DNA of 14,809 nucleotides, from positions 1 to 14,809 of the forward strand of contig LGET01000014.1 of NCBI GenBank assembly GCA_001507935.1, in the 5' to 3' direction. Origin of the DNA: Thermococcales archaeon 44_46 (GTDB lineage Archaea > Methanobacteriota_B > Thermococci > Thermococcales > Thermococcaceae). Position 1 is the first letter of the stretch; each line of letters opens with the position of its first letter. Positions 1-8,294 of this stretch are shown here, piece by piece. A model generated the notes under the pieces. The model was not told the DNA's origin and made no database searches. It worked only from the letters and a program-made list of their open reading frames with translations. The translations under genes and the position numbers were made by a program.

Positions 1-1
1 C

Positions 2-79
2 AGAATTCATTCTAGGTTTGATAGGCCTCCGGGTGATGTTATTGAATGGCTTCAGGAGGTGATGCCCCAGTTATCCTGA
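2..79 (+). CDS. C-terminal end of an unidentified protein (partial)
   Basis: An open frame enters from the left edge and ends at TGA 77-79, giving 25 residues rich in charged and aromatic residues (contains RFDRPPGD and EWLQEVMPQ). Composition and codon use (AGG, GAG, ATT) look like real coding sequence. The competing frame starting at base 3 is also open to 62, but is more hydrophobic and less convincing. No family can be named from so short a tail. It lies 71 bases upstream of the secreted-protein gene at 151, in the same direction, but that gene has its own TATA-like sequences. Confidence 0.5.
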   Translation, partial: RIHSRFDRPPGDVIEWLQEVMPQLS

Positions 80-103
80 CAATATCAAGCCAGGAATACG
101 GTC

Positions 104-145
104 AAAAATCTTATAACTTTCAAGTTTTATAAAATACCTTGGTGA
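104..145 (+). promoter_or_regulatory. Promoter and RBS of the CGP-CTERM protein gene
   Basis: Two TATA-like stretches are present: CTTATAAC at 110-117 and TTTTATAAAATA at 125-136. The first would start transcription about 25 bases on, near 137-141, and leave room for the GGTGA ribosome-binding site at 141-145. The second would give a leaderless message. I favour the first. Confidence 0.5.
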
Positions 146-150
146 ACGCC

Positions 151-1206
151 ATGAGGAAGCTTTCGATACTAATTTCAGTTTTTGTATTGTTTGGTCTTTT
201 TGGTATGGCTTTTGCTAGTGCAGCAACAGTTGCGGTAGATTTAGCCCACGGAGAAAACGAGAAGTACCTCGCAGAGGACGTCCTTGAATACGGAACCAAC
301 AAAACTCTCGCCCACGGAATTGTAAAAACTATTACCGATGTCGAATGGGGCTACTTCGGCGATCCAATGGCAGCAGATACTCTCGGAATCAAGCACCTCG
401 GAGAAAAGATAACCGCCGATGCCCTTGCAAACGTTGACATGCTTATCCTCGGCCAACCAACAAGCCCATTCCAACCAGATGAAATCCAGGCCATTGCTGA
501 ATGGTTCAAGCAAGGAGGAAAAGTTCTCTGGGTTGCCGCTGATAGCGATTATGGTAGTGGGCCTCAAGCCCAGGATATTGCAAACTCTGTTCTTGAACAG
601 CTCGGTGTTGGACACTTAAGAATTGATCTCTGTTCCGTTGAAGACCCAACAAGCAACGCTGGGGCCTCTTACAGAGTTGTTGGCCTTGTACAGCCTGACG
701 ATGCCACTCCCGACAAAGAAAAGCTCACCCAAAACTTCCAGCATGGAGGAAAAGTTCTTTATCACGGTCCAGCAGTAGTTGCATGGGTAGACGACAACGG
801 AAACTGGCAAAAACTCATTGATGGAAACATTCCAGAGAACGTTTATAGGATTGTAAAGACTTCACAAGACGGTGCTATTGTTGAGAACAATGATCCTCCC
901 GCATATGCATACAGCGCTGGAGACGTAGGAGTCTTTACGCTCTTAGCGGCAGAAATAATTAAATTCGACAATGGAAAGCAAAGCGTTCTTATCGTGAGCG
1001 GTGAAAGCCCATACGGTGACTACACCCCAACATGGGAGGCAAAGTACCACGGTGTTGACTTAGATGGCCCAGCGTTCGTCACAAACATGATACACTGGTC
1101 ATTAGAGCAAGCCTCAAAAACAGAAACCAGCAGCGGAGGAGTTTGTGGCCCAGCGGCTTTAGTAGGGCTAATCCTAATCCCACTAGCCTTTAGAAGGAAG
1201 AAGTGA
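151..1206 (+). CDS. Secreted CGP-CTERM protein with ThuA/GATase-like region
   Basis: This is a 351-residue exported protein of unknown function. I chose ATG 151 because GGTGA lies 5 bases before it and translation then opens directly with a signal peptide: Met-Arg-Lys, then a hydrophobic core, then a likely cut after Ala-Ser-Ala near residue 25. A TTG at 139 in frame is less likely. Residues ~25-180 alternate strands and helices. The stretch around MLILGQPTSPF and WFKQGGKVLWVAAD resembles the ThuA/DUF4350/class I glutamine-amidotransferase-like fold, but I see no catalytic Cys-His-Glu triad. A Thr/Ser/Gly linker leads to the tail CGPAALVGLILIPLAF followed by basic residues. This is the CGP-CTERM sorting signal known from Thermococcales, with its Cys at residue 332. 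The gene precedes an ABC importer operon in the same direction, with its own promoter between. A role as a surface partner of that importer is inference. Confidence 0.85.
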   Translation: MRKLSILISVFVLFGLFGMAFASAATVAVDLAHGENEKYLAEDVLEYGTNKTLAHGIVKTITDVEWGYFGDPMAADTLGIKHLGEKITADALANVDMLILGQPTSPFQPDEIQAIAEWFKQGGKVLWVAADSDYGSGPQAQDIANSVLEQLGVGHLRIDLCSVEDPTSNAGASYRVVGLVQPDDATPDKEKLTQNFQHGGKVLYHGPAVVAWVDDNGNWQKLIDGNIPENVYRIVKTSQDGAIVENNDPPAYAYSAGDVGVFTLLAAEIIKFDNGKQSVLIVSGESPYGDYTPTWEAKYHGVDLDGPAFVTNMIHWSLEQASKTETSSGGVCGPAALVGLILIPLAFRRKK

Positions 1207-1240
1207 TTTTCCTCTTTCCATTCTTTTTGTTTAATTTTAA
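1207..1240 (+). terminator. T-rich terminator after the CGP-CTERM gene
   Basis: Directly after the stop the non-template strand is strongly T-rich (TTTTCC, CTTTTTG, TTTAATTTT) with no hairpin. That is the usual form of an archaeal intrinsic terminator. A new TATA box follows at 1255, consistent with separate transcription of the importer genes. Confidence 0.5.
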
Positions 1241-1254
1241 CATTTTTATGACAA

Positions 1255-1291
1255 AATTTAAAAATAGGCACCTGAACTTCAAAAGGGGTGA
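1255..1291 (+). promoter_or_regulatory. Promoter and RBS of the ABC importer operon
   Basis: AATTTAAAAATA at 1255-1266 fits an archaeal TATA box, placing a start site near 1283-1290. The strong ribosome-binding site GGGGTGA is at 1285-1291, seven bases before ATG 1298. No clear dyad operator was seen around it. Confidence 0.55.
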
Positions 1292-1297
1292 GCATTG

Positions 1298-2692
1298 ATG
1301 AAAAAATTTGCGAGCCTTTCGGTTTTGTTCATTGTGTTGTTCAGTGTAGTTGCCGCAGGATGTATCGGAGGAGAAACCAAAACAGGAACACAGACAGAAG
1401 GAAAAGGAATAACCCTTGTCGTTTTAACGAGACATGACGTGACAATACAAGTGATGGCAAAGAAGATGTTCCTCCAAAGCGACATAGCAAAACAATACAA
1501 TATTAAGGATATAAAGTTCATAAAGGCTCCTGAGTCATTATGGCCAACTTACATAGAAAAAGGAGCCGATATTGGATGGGGAGGAGGCCCAACACTCTTT
1601 GACGATCTTTTCAAGAACAATTACCTTGCTCCTATAGATGATCAAAAAGTTCTGGGGCTTATTGGCACCCAGATTCAAGAAACAATTGCTGGAATGCCCA
1701 TGGTAAGAAAAGGAAATGATGGGAAAATATACTGGATTGCAGCTGCTTTATCTTCATTTGGATTTACCGTGAACCATGACGTTCTTAAGAGATGGAACCT
1801 TCCTGTTCCCCAGAGATGGGAAGAAATAGCAAGCGAGACCTTTGCAATGGATCCACCCCAAGTGGGAATTGCCGATCCTACAAGAAGTACTTCAAACACA
1901 AGGATTTACCAGATAATTCTTCAGGCTTTTGGATGGGACGAGGGATGGAAGATTCTCACACTAATTGCTGCAAATTCAAAGATCTATGATGCCAGTGACG
2001 CCGTTAGAGAAGCTGTAATTGCCGGAGACATAGCCGTTGGAAACACAATTGACTTTTATGGATACACCGCAATGAAGCTGAATCCAGCTTGTGAATATAT
2101 CATCCCAAAGGGACAGAGTATTATAAACGGTGATCCTATAGCCCTTCTTGTGAATTCAAAACAAAAAGAGGCTGCACAGGCGTTCATCTATTGGGTTCTA
2201 ACAGAGGGGCAGAAGATATGGCTTGATGAGGAGATAAACAGACTGCCAGTCAATCCAAGTGTCTTTGATACTCCTGAAGGACAAAAGAGACCCGACCTAA
2301 AGAAGGCCTATGAGAGTGCCTTAAAGACACAGGGAATAGAATTCGATGACAATGAAGCCCTAGCAACGGTGAACTCAATGCAACTCTACTTCAAAGCTAC
2401 ATTAGTCGATGCAAACCAAGAACTCCACAGAGTATGGGTTTCATTAGTAAAAGCCTACAAGGAAGGGAAGATAAGTGAGGACAAGTACAAAGAGCTGAAA
2501 GCTAAGCTCCTTGAGCCTGTAAAGTTCAAAGATCCAGATACTGGAGAAACTGTAACCTTAACAGAGGAATACGCAGAAAAAATCAACGACAGACTTGCAA
2601 AGGATTCTTCATTTAGAGACACCCTAATGCAGGAATGGAGAGACGCCGCAAGAGAAAAATACCAAAGCGTCCTCGCGGAGGTGCAAGGATGA
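1298..2692 (+). CDS. ABC importer solute-binding lipoprotein
   Basis: A 464-residue extracellular binding protein of the family 1/FbpA-like group, anchored to the membrane. ATG 1298 is preferred over the TTG three bases earlier because of the GGGGTGA site. Residues 1-22 form a lipoprotein signal ending in a VVAAGC lipobox with Cys22. A polar Thr/Gly linker follows, then a two-lobed binding domain beginning at ITLVVLTRHD. The motifs GADIGWGGGP and NGDPIALLVNS are typical of periplasmic-binding-protein hinge and late-lobe regions. From about residue 350 a helical, charged extension makes it longer than the usual ~330-350 residues. The adjacent Tyr-Tyr pair that binds ferric iron in many FbpA proteins is not evident, so iron should not be assumed. 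Its stop TGA overlaps the permease ATG (ATGA), so it belongs to the importer operon. The solute is unknown. Confidence 0.88.
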   Translation: MKKFASLSVLFIVLFSVVAAGCIGGETKTGTQTEGKGITLVVLTRHDVTIQVMAKKMFLQSDIAKQYNIKDIKFIKAPESLWPTYIEKGADIGWGGGPTLFDDLFKNNYLAPIDDQKVLGLIGTQIQETIAGMPMVRKGNDGKIYWIAAALSSFGFTVNHDVLKRWNLPVPQRWEEIASETFAMDPPQVGIADPTRSTSNTRIYQIILQAFGWDEGWKILTLIAANSKIYDASDAVREAVIAGDIAVGNTIDFYGYTAMKLNPACEYIIPKGQSIINGDPIALLVNSKQKEAAQAFIYWVLTEGQKIWLDEEINRLPVNPSVFDTPEGQKRPDLKKAYESALKTQGIEFDDNEALATVNSMQLYFKATLVDANQELHRVWVSLVKAYKEGKISEDKYKELKAKLLEPVKFKDPDTGETVTLTEEYAEKINDRLAKDSSFRDTLMQEWRDAAREKYQSVLAEVQG

Positions 2693-4533
2693 AGGTTAGC
2701 AAATGGAGTGAAAGACTGTTCGGGACTCCGTTGTTTGAGCCCCTTGTCGCTTTCTCTTACATTTTTCCTCTCTTGTATCTGATAGTGTTCTTGATAGTTC
2801 CCGTTTTGTCTATGCTGCTTATTGCATTTACATATGATGGAAATATCTCCCTCCACTGGTTTAAGAGCATATTGATGGATTCTTACTACATCCAACTCCC
2901 TCCGCAGGGAGAGTTCGCCCAAAAGTTAACAACTTCGACTGGTGAAAGCTTATATTTACTCAGGGGTTTGGATTTTGGAGTTGTGCTGAACTCTCTTGTT
3001 GTCGCCATATTAGTAACGCTCCTTACGGCAATATTAGGAACTGTCTTTGCCTTTGTGATGGCGAGATACAACTTCAAAGGGAAGAATTTCTTTAGAATTG
3101 CCCTCTTCATCCCACTGCTGGTAACTCCATTTGTGAATGCCTACGTCATAAAGCAAATGTTCAGCGAATATGGCCTTATAAACTATATCTTCCACGAAGT
3201 CCTCCACATCCTTCCGTTTAGGATTAAAATAGACGGTTTAGCCGGTGTGGTTTTAGCTCAAGCTATGGCATACTACCCGATAGTTTACCTGAACGCCTAT
3301 GCGAGCTTTATCAACATAGACCCAACCCTTGAGGAGCAGGCGGAAAACCTTGGAAGCAGGGGATTCCACCTCTTCAGAACAGTAACGTTCCCCCTTGCTC
3401 TCCCCGGAATCGCTGCGGGAGCAACACTGGTCTTCATATTCAGCCTCGAGGACTTAGCAGCACCCGTTGTTTTCCATGGGGACCCATTAGCCAAGAAGCT
3501 CATGTCATACCAGATATTCAGCAAGTTCATCTATGGTCTTGGTGAAAGAAGCCCTGAAATAGCCGCCCTTTCAATAATAATGCTCGCCTTAGCAGTAATT
3601 GCTTTCCTCGGCATAAGGAAGTACGTGGGCTTGAGACAGTATGCAATGTTAAGTAAAGGCGGAAGATGGAAGCCAAGAATAAGCGAGCCAAAACCATGGC
3701 AGACCCTTTTGATCTACTTAGTCCTCCTCCCAGCATTGTTAATCACAATCTTCCCACAATTGGGTGTGGTCATGCTTGCTTTTTCAGAAAGATGGACCAC
3801 AACCGTCCTTCCGCAGGGATTCACAATTGACTACATCAAAGAAATGATACTGAACCCCGACGTGAGAAGGTTTATTGTAAACAGCCTTGTCTACTCCGGA
3901 GCAGCCGTAATTCTCATAGTACTGCTCTCAATAACCTCATCCTACGCTACAAGCAGATTCAAAGGCATTCTAAGTCCCGTCCTTGAGAGCATAGTGATAC
4001 TCCCAATTGCGGTACCGGGAATCGTAGTAGCAATGGGATACTTCTATTTCTTCTCAGCAATAACCCCAGAGAACTCACCACTAAATCCAACGTCGCTCTA
4101 TGGATTTAACCCTGCACTTGTGTTGATACTTGCTTACTCTATAAGAAGGCTCCCGTTTGCAGCAAGATCCGTTTATGCTGGCCTGCAGCAGGTTCATGTT
4201 TCTCTAGAAGAAGCCTCCATGAACCTCGGCGCCTCAAGATGGAAAACGATAATTGGAATTTTGTTGCCGCTGATATCTCTGAACGCTTTTGGAGGAGCAA
4301 TGCTGAGCTTTGTTTATTCAATGAGCGAAACAAGCGTTGGAATAACCCTCGGTTCAATAAACATGGCACAAGCTCCGATAACAGCGTTCATGAAAGAAGT
4401 CTTGATGTCTGCAGCGGGTAGCATAAACATAGCAGCAGCATTGGGAGTCTTGCTTATAGTGGTTCAGATAACCGCGATTGTGGTAGTTAATGTTATCACA
4501 AAGCAAAGGTACTCATTCATTGGATTAACATGA
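2689..4533 (+). CDS. Fused two-domain ABC importer permease
   Basis: A 614-residue inner-membrane permease with two binding-protein-dependent transport domains in one chain, as in FbpB/ThiP/PhnV-type proteins. It therefore supplies the whole membrane pore. I chose ATG 2689 because GGAGGTG at 2677-2683 precedes it and the codons upstream encode a basic, non-membrane stretch lying inside the preceding gene. About 12 hydrophobic segments are visible. The first domain holds an EAA loop near residue 215 (EEQAENLGSRGFHLF, then PLALPGIAAG). The second domain holds another near residue 507 (EEASMNLGASRWKTI). These loops contact the ATPase. Its start overlaps the stop of the binding-protein gene by four bases, and the ATPase gene begins nine bases after its stop, so translation is probably coupled. 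Substrate specificity cannot be read. Confidence 0.92.
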   Translation: MKVSKWSERLFGTPLFEPLVAFSYIFPLLYLIVFLIVPVLSMLLIAFTYDGNISLHWFKSILMDSYYIQLPPQGEFAQKLTTSTGESLYLLRGLDFGVVLNSLVVAILVTLLTAILGTVFAFVMARYNFKGKNFFRIALFIPLLVTPFVNAYVIKQMFSEYGLINYIFHEVLHILPFRIKIDGLAGVVLAQAMAYYPIVYLNAYASFINIDPTLEEQAENLGSRGFHLFRTVTFPLALPGIAAGATLVFIFSLEDLAAPVVFHGDPLAKKLMSYQIFSKFIYGLGERSPEIAALSIIMLALAVIAFLGIRKYVGLRQYAMLSKGGRWKPRISEPKPWQTLLIYLVLLPALLITIFPQLGVVMLAFSERWTTTVLPQGFTIDYIKEMILNPDVRRFIVNSLVYSGAAVILIVLLSITSSYATSRFKGILSPVLESIVILPIAVPGIVVAMGYFYFFSAITPENSPLNPTSLYGFNPALVLILAYSIRRLPFAARSVYAGLQQVHVSLEEASMNLGASRWKTIIGILLPLISLNAFGGAMLSFVYSMSETSVGITLGSINMAQAPITAFMKEVLMSAAGSINIAAALGVLLIVVQITAIVVVNVITKQRYSFIGLT

Positions 4534-4542
4534 GGTGAGAAT

Positions 4543-5607
4543 ATGGTTGAAGTCAAGCTTGAGGGCATAGTGAAAACTTTCGGTGAAACCGTTGCCCTGA
4601 AAGGTATCGATCTTCACATAAAACACGGAGAACTGTTCACATTACTCGGGCCTAGTGGGTGTGGAAAATCGACCACATTGAGGATAATCGCAGGCTTAGA
4701 TTTCCCCGACGAAGGGCATCTGTACTTCGACGATGAGGAGGTAACTTACAAAAGCTCAAGTGAAAGGGGAGCCGTCCTGGTTTTCCAGAACTACGCATTA
4801 TGGCCCCACATGACAGTTTACGACAACATTGCTTATGGACTCAAAATAAGAAAGCTACCCAAACAAGAAATCGAAAAGAGGGTAAAGTGGGCCCTTGAAT
4901 TAGTTAAACTTCAAGGATATGAAGATAGATACCCCACACAGCTCAGTGGCGGTCAACAGCAGAGAGTTGCGATAGCAAGAGCCCTAGTAGTAGAGCCAAA
5001 GCTACTTCTGCTTGACGAGCCCCTCTCAAACCTAGATGCAAAACTTAGGCTGGAGATGAGATCGGAAATAAGAAGAATACAAAGGGAGCTTGGAATCACA
5101 GTTCTCTATGTCACTCACGATCAGGAAGAAGCAATGGCAATAAGCGATAGGATAGCCGTGATGAACATAGGACAGATAGAACAAGTGGGCACACCAAAGG
5201 AAATCTACGAAGAGCCAAAAACCGAGTTTGTCGCATCGTTTATGGGAAAAACCAACGTAATTCCAGCTGAAGTTGTGGAAAGAGAGGGAGATAAAGTAAC
5301 GGTTGAATTTGAAAACTTCAGACTTGATGGGCTTACATACAAAGACAAAAACGATAAAGTTGTCATAGTGATAAGACCAGAGCGCATCAGCCTACATCCT
5401 ATTGAAAATGCTGTGGCAATAACGGGCAAAGTTGATCTTATAGAGTACTATGGATTTTTCATTGAAGTCGTTGGACTGTTTGGAGAAAGGAGGATAATCG
5501 CCAGAACAATAAACGATAAAGACGTTGCCCATCTAAGACCCCAAGGGGAAGTGACATTCTACATAGACAGAAACGATGTCCTTGTGCTTCCCAAACAAAG
5601 TCTCTAA
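4543..5607 (+). CDS. ABC importer ATP-binding protein (MalK/FbpC type)
   Basis: A 354-residue cytoplasmic ATPase that powers the importer encoded just upstream. Visible motifs are Walker A GPSGCGKST (residues 36-44), Q-loop in VFQNYALWPHM, signature LSGGQQQRV (from residue 134), Walker B LLLLDEP (154-160), D-loop SNLD, and switch His192 in VTHDQEEA. From about residue 240 a C-terminal TOBE/OB region follows (IRPERISLHP and a later beta-rich part). This is typical of sugar, iron and thiamine importer ATPases, where it can carry regulatory sites. Start ATG 4543 has GAGGTGAG at 4532-4539, overlapping the permease stop. All catalytic motifs are intact, so the transporter is probably functional. 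Confidence 0.93.
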   Translation: MVEVKLEGIVKTFGETVALKGIDLHIKHGELFTLLGPSGCGKSTTLRIIAGLDFPDEGHLYFDDEEVTYKSSSERGAVLVFQNYALWPHMTVYDNIAYGLKIRKLPKQEIEKRVKWALELVKLQGYEDRYPTQLSGGQQQRVAIARALVVEPKLLLLDEPLSNLDAKLRLEMRSEIRRIQRELGITVLYVTHDQEEAMAISDRIAVMNIGQIEQVGTPKEIYEEPKTEFVASFMGKTNVIPAEVVEREGDKVTVEFENFRLDGLTYKDKNDKVVIVIRPERISLHPIENAVAITGKVDLIEYYGFFIEVVGLFGERRIIARTINDKDVAHLRPQGEVTFYIDRNDVLVLPKQSL

Positions 5608-5633
5608 TTCTCTTTTTTCCTTTGGGGGTTGAG
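5608..5633 (+). terminator. T-rich stretch and RBS between ATPase and DUF447 genes
   Basis: TTCTCTTTTTTCCTTT directly follows the ATPase stop and could partly end transcription. It is followed at once by the ribosome-binding site GGGGGTTGAG before ATG 5636. There is no room for a separate promoter, so the next gene most likely depends on read-through from the importer operon. Confidence 0.4.
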
Positions 5634-5635
5634 CA

Positions 5636-6238
5636 ATGGAAATTTTAAAAGAGGGAAAGATCTACGAAGTCCTCCTTACAACAAAGTCAAATATAACCCC
5701 CGTAGGAATTACTAGAAAGGGCAACAGATTGAATTTCAGGCTTTTTGAGGGTAAGAGCGCCAATGATATAAAAGAGCATCCTTATGGAGTGCTCCACATA
5801 ACGTGGGATGTCGAGCTATTGGTAAAAGCCGCTCTTAACCTACCAGTTGAAGTAGAATTTGAAAATGCGAAATCGATCCCTATCAAGAAGATAAAGGGCC
5901 TTCCCAGTATAGAAGGGAGAATAGAATTCGTTGAGAGGGAAATAGAGGACAAATTGGGAAGAACGCATGTTTTAGAGTGTTCACTGATTCCAACATATGA
6001 AGATATACACCCATTATTCTTCCCCCCTCTCAGCCGGGCTGACTTCTACCTGCTGGAGATGGCTATACACCTCACAAGATTGTACGTGGCAACTAGATCA
6101 TTAAACGTAAAGGAAGCTCAAAAGCTCTATTCCAAGATTTGGGAAGGCTATAGGCTTTACAAAAAGCTTGGAGGGGAGAGTGAACTCGCAGAGAAGATTA
6201 TGGGGTTTGCAGTTGCAACGTTAAGATGGAACCCTTGA
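5636..6238 (+). CDS. DUF447 family protein (predicted flavin-binding)
   Basis: A 200-residue soluble protein. The opening part (IYEVLLTTKSN, TPVGITRKGN, LNFRLFEGKSAND) matches the pattern I associate with the archaeal DUF447 family. Solved members of that family have a flavin-reductase-like split barrel that binds FMN; their reaction is not established. The N-terminal ~125 residues are strand-rich. The C-terminal ~70 residues are helical, beginning PLSRADFYLLEMAIHLTRLY. No signal peptide or membrane segment is present, so it is cytoplasmic. It starts 28 bases after the importer ATPase and is probably co-transcribed with it, although T-rich sequence lies between. A link to processing the imported compound is inference. 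Family assignment is fairly confident, role is not. Confidence 0.75.
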   Translation: MEILKEGKIYEVLLTTKSNITPVGITRKGNRLNFRLFEGKSANDIKEHPYGVLHITWDVELLVKAALNLPVEVEFENAKSIPIKKIKGLPSIEGRIEFVEREIEDKLGRTHVLECSLIPTYEDIHPLFFPPLSRADFYLLEMAIHLTRLYVATRSLNVKEAQKLYSKIWEGYRLYKKLGGESELAEKIMGFAVATLRWNP

Positions 6239-6248
6239 GAAGAGCGGC

Positions 6249-6287
6249 AACTTTTTTAACGTTTGAGTTCTCTACTATTTTGGTGAT
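6249..6287 (+). promoter_or_regulatory. Promoter and RBS of the metallophosphoesterase gene
   Basis: ACTTTTTTAACG around 6250-6261 is a plausible TATA region about 30 bases before the GGTGAT ribosome-binding site at 6282-6287 and ATG 6291. It suggests that the phosphoesterase can be transcribed on its own. Read-through from the DUF447 gene, 52 bases upstream, is also possible. Confidence 0.4.
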
Positions 6288-6290
6288 ACC

Positions 6291-8255
6291 ATGAGGCGAA
6301 CACTTGCATTTTTACTGGCGTTTCTAACTTTGTCCTTGATTAATGTAAACCCAGCAAGTGCAGAAGCACTCCCTGGAGATGTTCTAAAGATGCCAATGCC
6401 CGGAGCTCCTGCTATAGCACTTCCGGGAGAGACAATAGAAATACAGCCTCAAGAAGGCGTTGATATTACAGAGCTTACAATTGTTTCAGTTATGAACGGC
6501 CCATATAAGCTTGAAATTTTAGAAAAAGGAAATATAATAAAAGCCAAAATACCCGAAAATGTCGTTCCAGATGTTTACTTCCTTCAAGTTAAGTCGAACA
6601 AAGGAGAAGTAGTTATACCCAATGGTGTATGGGTTCTCAAAGAATATCCGAAGGTGCTTAGAATAGCACACGTAAGCGATACCCACGTTACCAGCGGGAC
6701 TAAGTTCGGTTACGTATGCGGAGAATACTTCCAGAGGGATATCAAGAAAATACAAGAACTTTGTGATGGAGGTCTAATCGTTCCACTCCACAGCTACGTT
6801 GCCACAGACAGTGTTTATACATATTGGAGCATGGACAATAAGGTTGATGTTATAATAAACACGGGAGACGTTGTTGATACCGCGGGAGATAGCAAAGGAT
6901 ACAAAATGCTCTTTGACATAATTTCTAGGGCAGCCGCAGCTGGAAGGCCAACGATAATAGTCAAAGGAAACCACGATGATCCACCAAATTATTATCCCAA
7001 GCTAATAGGTCCAACAGACTATTACCTCACCATAGGAAAGTTCCTCATTATAGCCCTAGACTCCCACGGAGACGAAGCCCATCCTTACATGAACCAGCTC
7101 GAATGGATGGAAAAAGTCCTTGAGGAACACCCAGACAAGATCCCAATAGTGATTGTCCATCACCCATACTGGTACTCCGCTCCTCAAGGATGGATTGGAG
7201 GAAGAATTGAAGGATTCACTGCATTTGACGACAAAGATTGGGCAAACCTAACTCAGTATGTGAGCTACTACTGGATCGGTGGGCCAGAAAAAACAACTGA
7301 AGACATAGCAAGGAGATTCCTTCAAGATGTGGAGAAGTATAACATAAAGCTTGTTATGAGCGGGCACATCCACCACGACAAGCTTCACATCTATGTAGAC
7401 AAAAACGGCAACGAGCACTGGTTCGTAACATCAACATCAACGGGAGCACCGGACAAAGAAACGAATCCTCCAACACCGAATAGGAGCCCAACATGGTATG
7501 GTTCAAAAATAGTTGAAATAGATGAAAACGGCAACGTTAGACTACCAGAGATTGAAGAGATGTTCGGAACACTTTTCAATGACTTCATCTCACTGCCAGT
7601 CCCGCAAGAGTTCATAACATTTAGGTGGACGACAGATTTTGGAAGTGCCGTCAAGTTCATAAACCTACTCGGAGAAGAGAGCGGAAAGTTTGCGATAGAA
7701 GTCCCAGAAGGAGCACAAGTTGATGCAAGTGTTACAAATGTCACTTACAAGCTTCTTGGAGAAAGAAAGATTGGAGATAAGACCTACGAACTGTTTGAAA
7801 TAGTCGTTCCAGAAGGAGTATCACAGCTCGTAATAAGCAAAGGCAAGGACACCGAAAAACCTGAAATAAGCATTCCATACTTGACTCCTTCAAAACCAAT
7901 GAAAGGAAAGCCATTTAAGGTTTACATAAGTGCCAAAGACAACCTTGGAATTAGAGACATCTACGTGGAAATAGAAGCCAACGGAAAAGTCACAAAATAT
8001 CCAGCAGTGCAGTCAAGCGGGGGACAAGCAGACTACTTTATGGCAGAAATTCCAGGGGTTGATGCAGATGAATACACCATAAGAGCAGTAGCTGTGGACT
8101 TCTATGGAAACAAAGCAACATTCGAAAAGACGATAGGAGGAGCACAAACTACAAGCAAAACAACATCTCCAACAGAGAGCAAATCAACGTGTGGACCTGC
8201 AACACTTTTAGCATTCTCTCTGATCCCGCTTGCCCTACTTAGAAGAAGGAAATGA
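6291..8255 (+). CDS. Secreted CGP-CTERM metallophosphoesterase
   Basis: A 654-residue exported calcineurin-like phosphoesterase that would hydrolyse phosphoester bonds outside the membrane. Residues 1-24 are a signal peptide ending in Ala-Ser-Ala. An Ig-like beta region follows to about residue 120. The catalytic domain has every expected metal-ligand motif: D130-x-H132, G192-D193 in TGDVVD, G226-N-H-D229, H290-H291-P, and G358-H-x-H361. Cys143 and Cys158 could form a disulfide. A second Ig-like domain spans about 520-615 (contains KPFKVYISAKDN). A Thr/Ser linker then leads to a CGP-CTERM tail with Cys634, a hydrophobic segment and terminal basic residues. Start ATG 6291 has GGTGAT three bases before it. 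Its substrate is not identifiable. It shares the rare tail type with the protein at 151-1206, on the other side of the importer operon, which suggests the same surface. Confidence 0.9.
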   Translation: MRRTLAFLLAFLTLSLINVNPASAEALPGDVLKMPMPGAPAIALPGETIEIQPQEGVDITELTIVSVMNGPYKLEILEKGNIIKAKIPENVVPDVYFLQVKSNKGEVVIPNGVWVLKEYPKVLRIAHVSDTHVTSGTKFGYVCGEYFQRDIKKIQELCDGGLIVPLHSYVATDSVYTYWSMDNKVDVIINTGDVVDTAGDSKGYKMLFDIISRAAAAGRPTIIVKGNHDDPPNYYPKLIGPTDYYLTIGKFLIIALDSHGDEAHPYMNQLEWMEKVLEEHPDKIPIVIVHHPYWYSAPQGWIGGRIEGFTAFDDKDWANLTQYVSYYWIGGPEKTTEDIARRFLQDVEKYNIKLVMSGHIHHDKLHIYVDKNGNEHWFVTSTSTGAPDKETNPPTPNRSPTWYGSKIVEIDENGNVRLPEIEEMFGTLFNDFISLPVPQEFITFRWTTDFGSAVKFINLLGEESGKFAIEVPEGAQVDASVTNVTYKLLGERKIGDKTYELFEIVVPEGVSQLVISKGKDTEKPEISIPYLTPSKPMKGKPFKVYISAKDNLGIRDIYVEIEANGKVTKYPAVQSSGGQADYFMAEIPGVDADEYTIRAVAVDFYGNKATFEKTIGGAQTTSKTTSPTESKSTCGPATLLAFSLIPLALLRRRK

Positions 8256-8256
8256 T

Positions 8257-8281
8257 TGCTCTCTTTTTTATTATTTTCATT
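8257..8281 (+). terminator. T-rich terminator after metallophosphoesterase gene
   Basis: A pyrimidine and T-rich run (CTCTCTTTTTTATTATTTTCATTT) directly follows the stop codon, with no hairpin. It fits an archaeal intrinsic terminator and precedes the promoter of the next gene. Confidence 0.5.
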
Positions 8282-8294
8282 TCCCATATAGAAG

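Noticed and set aside
2455..2922. 155-codon - strand open frame across the binding-protein/permease junction
   Set aside because: It is antisense to two well-supported genes with clear motifs, and its translation shows no domain-like character.
7391..7744. 117-codon - strand open frame
   Set aside because: It is antisense to the metallophosphoesterase and low-complexity in Ser/Pro/Leu; a shadow.
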